Of a DNA stretch of 64,000 bases, positions 19,101 to 27,143 are shown in pieces (positions within the stretch are counted from its first letter, which is position 1; every line of letters begins with the position of its first letter). Made by a program: the position numbers and the translations under genes. The DNA lies in the NCBI GenBank assembly GCA_013368375.1, contig JAACJP010000061.1, positions 120,154 to 184,153 of the forward strand. Reading direction: 5' to 3'. The notes under the pieces are model-generated. The model had not been told where the DNA came from. It ran no database searches and saw only the letters and a list, made by a program, of their open reading frames with translations. This DNA comes from Tricholomella constricta (Eukaryota > Basidiomycota > Agaricomycetes > Agaricales > Lyophyllaceae).

Positions 19101-19845
19101 CTCAGGTTATAACTCCAGAGCCAACGGACTCGTCGAGCGGTCCCATTTCGACGTTCGACAGTCCCTTTTCAAAGCCGCCGACGGAAACGAAAGCAAATGG
19201 TCGCAATCAGCTTATACGGTTTTCTGGGCCGAACGGGTCACAATCCGCAAACGAATGGGATGCTCCCCCTACTACGCCGCGACAGGTACTCAACCCCTTC
19301 TGCCGCTCGATATCGTTGAAGCCACGTACCTCCAACCGCCACCCGACTCTATCCTATCCTCCACCGACCTCTTGACGCGACGCGCGATCGCCTTACAAAA
19401 ACGGACGACCGACCTAGAGCGACTACATTCAGACGTATACGCGGCGCGAAGACAAGCGGCGATTCGCTTTGAACTTAAACACGCCAGAACCTTGCGCGAC
19501 TATAACTTTAAACGCGGAAACCTCATCCTAATGCGCAACACGAAAATCGAGAAGTCGCTCAACCGCAAAATGCGATCTAGATACCTAGGACCGCTCGTCG
19601 TGATCTCGCGCAACCGCGGGGGCGCCTACATCCTCTGCGAACTGGACGGCACCGTCTTACACCGGCCTGTAGCAGCGTTCAGACTCGCGCCCTACTTCGC
19701 GCGAAACAACATCCTCCTACCCGACAGCGCTCTGGACATAGACACCAAGCGACTTAGAGAACTGGAAGCAACAACAATCACCGACGACGAAGACCGACCC
19801 GAAGTCGTAGACGACGACTCCGAATCGGAAAACGAGCAAAACTAG
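15958..19845 (+). CDS. pol: Element 3 pol (RT, RNase H, integrase)
   Basis: Frame -1 relative to gag-protease, open from 15958 and overlapping gag by 145 nt, hence expressed by frameshifting; the first candidate internal start is 16405. RT carries LPYIDDAAIKG near 17222. RNase H follows (VILAVDTSHIAVGFYL near 17736; VEVDARYIKGML; HGPDGLSRRP). The integrase has an HHCC finger (VHDNLGHKRF...CHICQ, 18658-18783) and catalytic acids in KMYIDTMHL (about 18850), VTDNGPAF (about 19027) and GLVERSHFD (about 19130). No chromodomain is seen; the C-terminus is an RYLGPL-type SH3-like segment plus an acidic tail. All motifs look intact, but the gag deletion upstream should prevent its normal expression. 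Confidence 0.92.
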   Translation, partial: RENEIRRRYNHNHHRPEHSRGHRDTDLRARTTSPPQNRRKFSYTLEEISRDHGDLALLLEYDPLSYTPTVLSFCELPTEFNSDATYDAQLASLYVAASELTTPAIADKSVNTNSAPLERTTLCTILPNNERHSGRHTQSLTNAATDAFVVKIKGVQTKKKYKPVAQKVRSIIASCPDHFRIERKISGDPLADMPTLLPNPPPFQPTGRYTLERKNDLDREHPDFLTPSERAIMHDLMCKQNLAFAWDDSERGSFRSDFFPPIDIPVVAHTPWIERNIPIPPGIYDEVCDIIKTKLAAGVYEPSNSSYRSRWFCTLKKNGKFRLVHSLEPLNRVTIRHSGVTPIPDHVAEQFAGRICGAMLDLFVGYDERLIAPSSRDLTTFQTPFGALRLVTLPMGWTNSVPIFHDDVTHILQPEIPDYTLPYIDDAAIKGPATWYPDPDTGLPKTHPDNADVRFAIWEFFNNVNRILQRMKYCGGTFSGKKLTLCAPQFKVLGHVCTPNGRIPDADRLALLRNWKSCATLSELRAFLGTVGVLRIFVKNFAHRAHHLVKLTRKDAVFEFGPDQIAAQRDIVEAIAEAKPLVPIDYASDDPVILAVDTSHIAVGFYLCQADPVDRKRRRYNRFGSITLNDRESRFSQPKLEFYGLFRALGALRLYVIGVRNLVVEVDARYIKGMLSNPDIQPSASINRWIVSVLMFHFELVHVKGTFHGPDGLSRRPRQPDDPADNYDAEETDFEDWVDRMQGLMHIIQPLPQPPSPLHVCQIFAMAQVSSKEEMVAVYTDAVPPDSTTHELATDSPQQPRIRTDDDTGITDPNANSTDMSYDDVPRTDAAKAQDQRIDTVRQWLTNLERPEGMSDDQYATFIRYATGFFLDGTRLWRRDSQGAHKLVARPNARLEILRSVHDNLGHKRFYATRATLLERFWWPNVRADVVWFVQTCHICQIQQTTKVLIPPVVATPAPLFAKMYIDTMHLPPSNGFKYIVQGRCSLIHFPEWRALRKENSRTLGDWMYEDIICRWGGLREIVTDNGPAFIKAAEHLTKKYHIHNIRISGYNSRANGLVERSHFDVRQSLFKAADGNESKWSQSAYTVFWAERVTIRKRMGCSPYYAATGTQPLLPLDIVEATYLQPPPDSILSSTDLLTRRAIALQKRTTDLERLHSDVYAARRQAAIRFELKHARTLRDYNFKRGNLILMRNTKIEKSLNRKMRSRYLGPLVVISRNRGGAYILCELDGTVLHRPVAAFRLAPYFARNNILLPDSALDIDTKRLRELEATTITDDEDRPEVVDDDSESENEQN
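16075..16137 (+). promoter_or_regulatory. -1 ribosomal frameshift signal of element 3
   Basis: Slippery heptamer A AAT TTT (16075-16081) in gag phase, an 8-nt spacer, then a 7-bp stem CTCGAGG (16090-16096) with CCTCGAG (16131-16137). A smaller AGATC/GATCT hairpin sits in the loop. After a -1 slip, reading continues as SYTLEEISRDHG into pol. The same arrangement is found in element 2. Confidence 0.75.
18271..18280 (+). promoter_or_regulatory. Internal (central) PPT copy in element 3 pol
   Basis: AAAGAGGAGA preceded by TCAAGT and followed by TGGTGG, coding for SSKEEMV. It matches the 3' PPT at 24286-24295, including the TCAAGT before it and TG.TG after it. It lies about 5.0 kb into a 12.0-kb element. 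Confidence 0.65.
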
Positions 19846-20316
19846 CCGCTCAACCTCTGACTACCCGTATACCCCCCCCTTTTTTTTTTTAATGATATTT
19901 CGACATCTATCCCTCTCCGGTTTCTACTTAAACGTCCCACGACCCGACCATTCGCGAAGTCCAACACCCCGAGCGACAGTTTTTCCATTCGTTCTTTTAA
20001 CCCCCACTCAATTTTCAGGATCACACACTTAATACCTGACTTCGCAGGAAAACAGCACGGCGTATATTACATTTTAGCCCATTTTACGGGCTCCGACAAG
20101 TCCAAATACAGAACAGAAAAACGCGACGCCTCTAGCGGAGGAACGACGCGGCCACAACACCAAGAAAAAACGCGACGCCTCTAGCGGAGGAACGACGCGG
20201 CCACAACACCAAGAAAAACCGACCCAACAACCACCGACACCATGCGACGCCTCTAGCGGAGGAACGACGCGACCACGACCCCAAGACAAACGACGCGACG
20301 CCACCGCCGACTACCT
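19846..20316. repeat. Spacer between pol and antisense gene B, with 48-bp tandem repeats
   Basis: About 48-bp units containing CCTCTAGCGGAGG occur at roughly 20120-20167, 20168-20215 and, more diverged and offset, 20244-20290. A T-run follows the pol stop near 19878. This is where the pol and gene B transcripts converge. Confidence 0.7.
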
Positions 20317-22430
20317 CTACTCCTCCACCAAGTCACCTTCCACCTCCTCTTCGTCGCCCTCTTCGCCAGTTTCCACCGCTTCTTCCTCCGACGCCGCGCA
20401 GCTGTCGCTTTCCGAAAACTCGACACCGTCCGCTCGCATTAACTGAGAACGTCGCCTGCGGAGCGCAGTGATCGCGTTTGCTGTACCAGCGAATTGTTCG
20501 CGCACTCGGATAAGGCTCCAACGGGCGATCTCCTGCCGCGATTCCCAAAGGTGCAGCTCCTGAATTAGCGAACGCAACATGGCGTTGCGCGACGTTAGAG
20601 CCCGGTCGACGTCCCCCAGGGGAAGCGAGGCGACACGCGACAAATCGGTGGCGTAGCCTAAGCCATCCAAATCACGGTTGCGTGGAAGACTGGTTCCTCG
20701 GGGTACACGACCACCGTGGACGGCGCTGGCGCCCATGCCCGACCCCTCAACGGTGTATTGAGCTTCCTGCAGAGCCCCTACAGTCGGCCCCCAGTCTTCG
20801 TCACTGAACGCAGTAAGGGCGCGCGCCCGGCGACGCGAGACGGAAGGCGACACGGTCTCCACGTCCTCCTCGGAGTCCTCCACGACGGGCTTGGAGGCGA
20901 CGCGACGACGACTCCGCGGACGCGCGTTCTTGACAACTGCCGCGTCGGACTTGTACTTCACGGTTTCGCACCGCTTGGAGAAGATTTTGCACCGCGCACA
21001 GATCCCGCCCTCAGGTTTCTGAAAGCAGTCAACGGCGGCGTCGGCACAGCGATCACACTACAGCGTCGTCAGAATGCGACCGACCCGACAGAACACACAG
21101 CGACTTACCGGCTCGTCACGGATGAAGTGGTTCGGGTGGGCGACTTTGAACTCCTCTAGCCGCTCCAACCACTTAAACTCGGCGGCGGCCTTCTTCGCTG
21201 CCGTGGCCTGCTCCCGCTTCTTGGCCGCCGTGGCCCCCTTCTTGCCAGTCGCCTTCCCCGCCTTGACCGCCCCCGGCACCTTCTCTGTCTTGGGTACCAC
21301 CTCCACAACCTCAGGCGCGGACCCCTCGCCTTCGTCGTCGACAGCGCGCTTCCGCTTGCGGCTAGATGACGCTGGTACCGTGTCGATGAGGACGATGGGT
21401 GGTCCACCTACCGAAGGTGTCAGAGGGAGCCCGTCGATCGGACTAAAAATGACGGGTGAAGCAAACGCGAACTCACCAGCGGCACCCGTTTTCGGACGTC
21501 CACCTCCGGCCGACATGTGGGGTAACGTCACCGGGCGATATGCAGGGTCGCGCACGCTCAACACCTTGGCCCTAGCTTTAACCTTCCCCTTTGGAGGAGC
21601 GGAAGCGACGGGCGACGCGGGGGGTGCCTGATCGAGCATAACGACGTCGGACGCCGGAGGTGAGCGCGACAGGAGGGGGGGTCGCATCGGCTCCAGGGCT
21701 TCCCGCCCCATCCGCTCCGCCATCGCCATAACTCTCGCCGCTTCCGCTTCCCGCACGACACCCGCTACAGTGTGGGTATCGCTACCAGCCGGGCCGGCGA
21801 TACCACGGGGTGGCGCACCCGACTCCGGATGAAGGGGCGCGTCGTCGACTGTCGCGGACACTGGGAGGACACTTTCAGTTCCCACAGGAACCCCTGCTAC
21901 CGTAGCAGCCGAACTCGGTGCAGCCGCAGTCGTAGCGGTAGTTTCGGCATCGGTCGTGGGCAGACGCGGGTCGGTTGGTAGGGCCGCCACAGCCGTTAAC
22001 GCTGGCAGGTCCTCGGGCGCCACCGACTGGGCGGCGCGTATGTTGGCCGCCGCACCCAAGCGAGCACGACGGGTGCGACGACGGCGCGCGTTTTCACTCT
22101 AGGAAGGCTGGATAAGCAGCCCACCCACGGACCAGTCAAAACAACTAAACCGCGACGCACCTCAGGTTCTAACCCACCAAACGGCCCCCTCCACTCAGCA
22201 TCCCCCCCTACGACAGCCCAGACCGCACGCAACGCGGATTCCTCCTCAGGCCATACCCAACGCGGTTCCTCGCCCCCCTGGGCACGTAATGCCGACACTC
22301 CCTCCAGCAACCCCTCGAGAATGGCGAGACGTGCTTCACGCGACGCATCGGCAGACAGCGCTCGCCAGTCGTCCCAGTCGCCCTGAAGGTCCTCGAGGAT
22401 GAGTGCATAGTTGGGTGGCAGGTCAGCCAT
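20317..22430 (-). CDS. Antisense gene B of element 3: Zn2Cys6-motif protein
   Basis: Three exons: 22430-22161 (270 nt), 22098-21109, 21057-20317; introns of 62 bp (GTGCGT...CTAG) and 51 bp (GTAAGT...CTGAC...GTAG), both phase 0; 666 aa. Exon 1 is a domain shared by four genes here (DWDDWRALSADASR ... EPRWVWPEEE ... LEPE). Exon 2 opens with an Arg-rich run (ENARRRRTRRARL), then a long Pro/Ala-rich disordered region, a basic SSRKRKR signal and a helix WLERLEEFK. Exon 3 begins exactly at the first Cys of CX2CX6CX8CX2CX6C (21057-20968), followed by a helical segment (LGDVDRALTSRNAMLRSL) and an acidic tail. The spacing fits fungal Zn2Cys6 clusters, but the usual basic residues between Cys 2 and 3 are missing, so DNA binding is only inferred. 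Confidence 0.82.
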
Positions 22431-22836
22431 GCCTGAAGACGGTGTGGGAGGGAAAAAGAGGGAGCCGAGAAAGACAGAGGGTCCTTGGGAAACTTGACGC
22501 GAGGTCAAATTCTGTTGCACCGCCACCGCCATCTCACGCCACACACGCGTCAGTTCTAGAATTCTCTCGACCGGTCTCCGGACCGACTGAGGACAGTCGG
22601 CATTTCAAGTAAGGCGGAGACGAACTACAGATGAAACGACAGCCGATACTAGCAACCGACACCGCCAACCACAAAACCGACCGACACAACGAACCGACCT
22701 GCGCCACTTAAAACACGAAAAAATTCGAGCTATAAAGAACAACCCAATTTGAAGGCCCGAACCATAAAATAGGTATATACGGGATACGCGACCGGTAACA
22801 AACGTGACCCGACCGCAACACACGACAAAACCAAAG
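22431..22836 (-). other. Inter-module region with a third PPT-like repeat (element 3)
   Basis: Contains the 7-bp hairpin CCGACTG/CAGTCGG (22583-22589, 22594-22600) followed by CATTTCAAGT and AAGGCGGAGA (22611-22620), a diverged copy of the hairpin plus PPT found at 24257-24295. It marks the boundary between gene modules A and B and is a likely promoter area for gene B. Confidence 0.7.
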
Positions 22837-24133
22837 TCAAGGCGACGAACCCTCGCCACGATCGTCGCGTACGCCACAGTCGACATCGCTCCCACTACCG
22901 TTGCCCCCACTCCTCGAATTAACCATCGCAGACGCACCAACTAACTCGGCGCGCCGGGCCTGAAGCAAGTCAAGGGCCGACGACGTAGACACGACCTGCT
23001 CGTAAAGCTGACGGGACGACGAACGCATGATCTCTTGGCGCGATTCAAGGACTTGAATTTCCTGGACCAAAGTGCGCAAGAAAACGGTGCGCGCCGATAG
23101 CGCCCGATCTACATCTGCAAGACCAAACCGCGAAATAACCGACAACGGCTGAGTGGAGCCCAAACCGCGCAAATCTTCGTTACGAAGGAAGTCCTCAGGG
23201 CGGAACACCGGGCTCTGATAAAGGGGACCCGCACCCCGGTCTACTGAACTTGCCGAACGAGTTACGACAAGGCGCGGAGCGGCCCTTGCCAGATCGGGCG
23301 AACGGACCTCGTCGAACAGCGGAGGGGGCATACACGCGTCGCAAGAGTGGCCCTCTACTGAACACGACACGAACTGGTGCGGAGCTGGCCGAAACGGCCC
23401 CACTTCGTTCGTCTCGCACCGTCTAGATTGAATCTCGCAAACCGCGTAAACCTCAATGTCGCTGCGCTGAATGCAGCCCAAGCCATAGCTCACACAACGA
23501 TCGCACTAGCCAATAGATGAACGAAAGAGTAAGGACGCAAGAAGACCGACGACTTACCGCTTCGCTACGAGTGTAATGCTCAGGGTACTCCTCCTTAAAT
23601 TCCTCGAGACGTGCCAGCCACAAGCGGTGTCGCATCCCTTGTGCCGCCAATACCGACTCCCCGGAGAGCTCGACGACAGACTCTTCTTGGTCCCCGTCTC
23701 CAACAGAGGAAGCGCACGAACGCTCCCGAACGACAGACCCTGCCTTTTCTTCAGCGAAGGTGGCGCGCGTACGGACGACCGTCTCTCGGCGAGGGTAATC
23801 GGACTACCAACTAGCGCGTTAGTACTCTGCAGAAACGACCAAATAACCAGCAAGCGAACGCACACTCGGTTCTAGATCCGCGAACCGCTCGGACCATTCG
23901 GGGTCGGACTCGATCGTAGACCATATGTTAGATAATGCCTCTTCCTCGTCGCCCCACATCCAACGCCAGGGACTAGCCACCGGCGACCTAAGCACTTCGA
24001 GGCTGTTCGACAAGTATTGTAGCACACGGGTGCGCGCGTAACGAGGGGAGTCGGCCGACAGCGATTGCCATTCGTCCCAGTCTCGTTCCAAGAAGCGGAG
24101 AGTGCGCTGAAGATCGACAGGAGGTCTCGACAT
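22837..24133 (-). CDS. Antisense gene A of element 3: Zn2Cys6-motif protein, one Cys replaced
   Basis: Exons 24133-23864 (270 nt), 23803-23558, 23505-22837; introns of 60 bp (GTGCGT, TACTAAC branch, GGTAG) and 52 bp (GTAAGT...GCTAG); 394 aa. Exon 1 starts MSRPPVDLQRTLRF and keeps the W/EE pattern of the family. Exon 2 is short and holds WLARLEEFKEEYPEHY. Exon 3 starts CDRCVSYGLGC; at the fourth zinc-ligand position a Tyr stands instead of Cys (EVYAVC), so the cluster is probably broken. The C-terminal helical part (LADVDRALSARTVFLRTLVQ, ESRQEI) and Gly/Ser-rich tail are intact. Gene A is a paralogue of gene B, lying nearest the 3' LTR and transcribed away from it. Confidence 0.8.
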
Positions 24134-24256
24134 AACGATGGGTAAACCAATCAAGAACCCGAGTATATATATAGGTCGCCAGCGCACCGGCACCGCCACT
24201 TCCTCCTACCCCTGCCCCTCTTTTCCAAGACGAACGCCCCCTGACCGATGCACGGG

Positions 24257-24295
24257 ACCGACTGAGGACAGTCGGTATTTCAAGTAAAGAGGAGA
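24257..24295 (+). promoter_or_regulatory. 3' PPT and adjacent hairpin of element 3
   Basis: Hairpin ACCGACTG/CAGTCGGT (24257-24264, 24269-24276; loop AGGA), then PPT core AAAGAGGAGA at 24286-24295 directly before the LTR. Confidence 0.85.
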
Positions 24296-25332
24296 TGATG
24301 AGCACCGTCCCGCGCTGTACACAGAACCTGCCCATAATAGACAGCAACCGCTGCGCCACGACGAACACGGTCCCGGATGCGACCAAAGCACCGAACCGAC
24401 CGACCGACAATACGACCGACCGACCGACAATACGACCAAACGACCGACGCACCGACCAAGAAACAGAGTAACTTGAAACGCCAGTTCTCCTCTCTGGGCG
24501 CACGGAGCACGGAACGCCGTACAACCTGTCAACGACCACGCACGTTTGTATGCCAAGGTCTCAACCCGGCGACAACCAAACCCGATTTGAAATTATCATC
24601 GGAAACACCTTTGCCCAGCCATTCGCAGAGAGGATCCGGCCGTACCACGGAGTTCCGCACCCAAGAGCCGCTACCGATCGCAAAGCCACCACCGATCATA
24701 CATCCGACCCGACACCGCGAGCCGATCAAAAGCCCCTTTGCCGAGCCAAAGAGCGCCACACTCTCTAAAAAGCGTCGCGCGGTACCAAGCTTGGCGGCGC
24801 TTCTCACCATAAACTAGTAAAAACACCTGCCTCACCGGCTCGCGAGAGGCGAGTCGGTCGCATAGTATAAAAACATCCCCATGTACTACCTACCTCCCCC
24901 AGTGAATTACAGCCCGTATTTTCCCTCACACTCAGAGTGAATAGCTCAAAAACCGTCGTCTCCGTCGTCTCTGCACCGTCCTCATCGTATAAACCGTCGC
25001 CACTGTCGTAAACCTCGTAACTGCCGTCTCTGTCGCCTCGTACTCGTCGCTAGAACCCGTGAGTTCTCCATATTAACTTTGTTCGTCTCGTTGTCGCACA
25101 ACCGACACCAAGAAGTCGTGTTACCGACCCGTTCCGCCTGGGAACGATCGTATTCTGTCGTATCGCCGTCGGTTCGACTAACTACGAGTCGGATCGTCTT
25201 TACTTTAATCAAACCACCCCTTTCAAACCCTGCACACTTGCGTGTTTGGGAACTTTTAACATTTCTCGCCCCCCATAGTTGTTAGTTGTTTTGTTGTTGT
25301 GCACAGCACCTACAGGCCTCCTAGCTCTATCA
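24296..25332 (+). repeat. 3' LTR of element 3
   Basis: 1037 bp; no difference from 13293-14329 was seen on reading. Followed by the CCGC target duplication. Confidence 0.95.
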
Positions 25333-25450
25333 CCGCGCATTGGTCAGGGGGCGTTCTCCTTGGAAAAAGGGGCGGACATAGGAGCGAGTGGCGGTGCCGA
25401 CGCGTTGGCGACATATATATTTCCTGGTTCTTGTTTGTTTTCCCATCGTT

Positions 25451-26749
25451 ATGTCGGGACCTCCTGTCGATCTTCATCGTATTCTCCGCAATTTGGGACG
25501 AGACTGGGAGGAATGGCAGTCGCTGTCGGACGACTTGCCTCGTTACGAGCGTACTCGCGTGCTGCAATATTTGTTAAACGGCGTCGAAGTGCTTAGGTCG
25601 CCAGCAGCTGAACCCTGGCGCTGGGCGTGGCGCGACGAAGAATATGCTTTGCTCGACGTATGGTCTACGGTCGCGTCTGACCCTGAATGGTCCAGACGGT
25701 TCGCGGGTCTACAGCCGAGTGTAAGTTCGCTCTTCGTTGGCTTGATCGTTCCCGAGGGTTAACGCGCTAGTTGGTAGTCTGACTACCCTCGCCGACGGGC
25801 GGTCGTTCGGGAGCCTGCTCGCGTCGCCTCTGCTGGAGAAGAGGCAGAGCCTGTCGTTCGGGATCGTACGTGCGCCTCCTTGGTTGGGGACGGGGACGAA
25901 GAAGAGTCTGTAGTCGAGATCTCCGGGGAGTCGGTATTGGCGGCGCAGCGGAGGCGACACGATTTGTGGCTGGAGCGTCTTGAGGAGTTTAAAGAGAGTA
26001 CCCGGAGCATTACACTCGTAGTGAAGCAGTAAGTCGTCGGTTCTCGTGCGATCTTGTTCTTCCTCTCATTTGTTGGCTAGTGTGACCGTTGTGTGGGCTA
26101 CGCTTTGGACTGTGTTCAGCGCAACGGGATTGACGCTTGTGCGGTTTGCGAGATTCAGTCGAAGCAATGTGAGACGAGCGAGGTGGGGTCGTTTCCGCCG
26201 GCTCCGCACCAGTTTGTGCCCTGCTTAGCAGAGGGACGCTCTTGCGATGCGTGCGCGCCACCTCCGTTGTTCGTCGAGGTCCGTTCGCCCGACCTGGCGA
26301 GAACTGCTCAGCGCCTTGTCGTGACTCGTTCTGCGGGTTCGGCGGACCGGGGCGCGGGTCTCCTCTATCAAGGGCCGGTGTTTCGCCCTGAGGACTTCCT
26401 CCGTAACAAAGATTTGCGCGGTCTGGGCTTCATCCAGCCGTTGTCGGTGATTTCGCGGTTCGGTCTTGCGGATATAGATCGGGCGCTATCGGCGCGCACC
26501 GTTTTCTTGCGTACTTTGGTCCAGGAAATTCAAGTCCTTGAATCGCGCCAAGAGATTATGCGTTCGTCGGCCCGTCAGCTTTACGAGCAGGTCGTGTCCA
26601 CGTCGTCGGCCTTTGACTTGCTTCAGGCCCGTCGTGCAGAGCTAGTTGGTGCGTCTATGATGGACAACTCGAGAAGTGGGGGCAGCGGCAGTGGAAGCGG
26701 TATCGATGGTGGCGTACGCGACGGTGGTGGCGAGGGTTCGTCGCCTTGA
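25451..26749 (+). pseudogene. Antisense gene A' of element 2: Zn2Cys6-motif gene with 1-nt deletion
   Basis: Exons 25451-25720 (270 nt), 25778-26028, 26081-26749; introns 57 bp (GTAAGT...GGTAG) and 52 bp (GTAAGT...GCTAG). The product would start MSGPPVDLHRILRNL, closely matching gene A. Near 25991-26001 exon 2 reads AAAGAGAGTACC where gene A has one more base (AAGGAGGAGTACC). This throws the remaining frame off, so splicing into exon 3 reads VTVVWATLWTV and stops near 26228. Exon 3 itself still encodes an intact six-Cys cluster (CDRCVGYALDC ... CAVC ... C) and the helical C-terminus. Confidence 0.8.
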
Positions 26750-27143
26750 CTCCGGGTTTGTCGTGTGTTTGTGTTCGGGTTGCGCTCGTTGTCGGTCGCG
26801 TATTCCGTCTATACCCGTTTTGTCGTGCGGGCCCTAAAATTGGGTCGTTCTTTATAATCTGGACTTTTTCGTTTCGAGCGGCGCATGTTAGTTCGCATTG
26901 CTCATCGGCGGTGTCGGTTTATTGGCGTCGGCTTCCGCTCAACCCACAGGTCGTGTCTCCTCCTTACTTGAAATGCCGAGTGTCCCCAGTCGGGCCGGAG
27001 TCCAGTCGAGAAAATTCTAGAACTGGCGCGTGTGTGGCGTGAGATGTCGGTGGCGGTGCAACTAAATTTGGTGGCGCGTCCTGGTTCTTGCTTTTAAGTG
27101 ACGGCTGCCTGTTCGGTTCCCTCTCGTTTCTTGTTCAACCAAC
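26750..27143. other. Inter-module region of element 2 with PPT-like repeat
   Basis: The minus strand carries AAGGAGGAGA (26965-26956) after TTTCAAGT and a decayed copy of the ACCGACTG hairpin. It corresponds to 22583-22620 in element 3. No ORF; presumed promoter area of gene B'. Confidence 0.65.

Larger units (their letters stand above)
13293..25332 (+). mobile_element. Element 3 (nested): sister gypsy-type LTR retrotransposon with antisense Zn-cluster genes
   Basis: LTRs of 1037 bp at 13293-14329 and 24296-25332, with no difference seen by eye. The 4-bp duplication CCGC lies at 13289-13292 and 25333-25336. Same family as element 2 but in opposite orientation and inserted into it. PBS 14333-14349; gag with a 1.01-kb internal deletion; frameshift signal 16075-16081; open pol to 19845; antisense genes B (20317-22430) and A (22837-24133); 3' PPT 24286-24295. 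Identical LTRs make this the youngest insertion in the stack. Confidence 0.95.
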
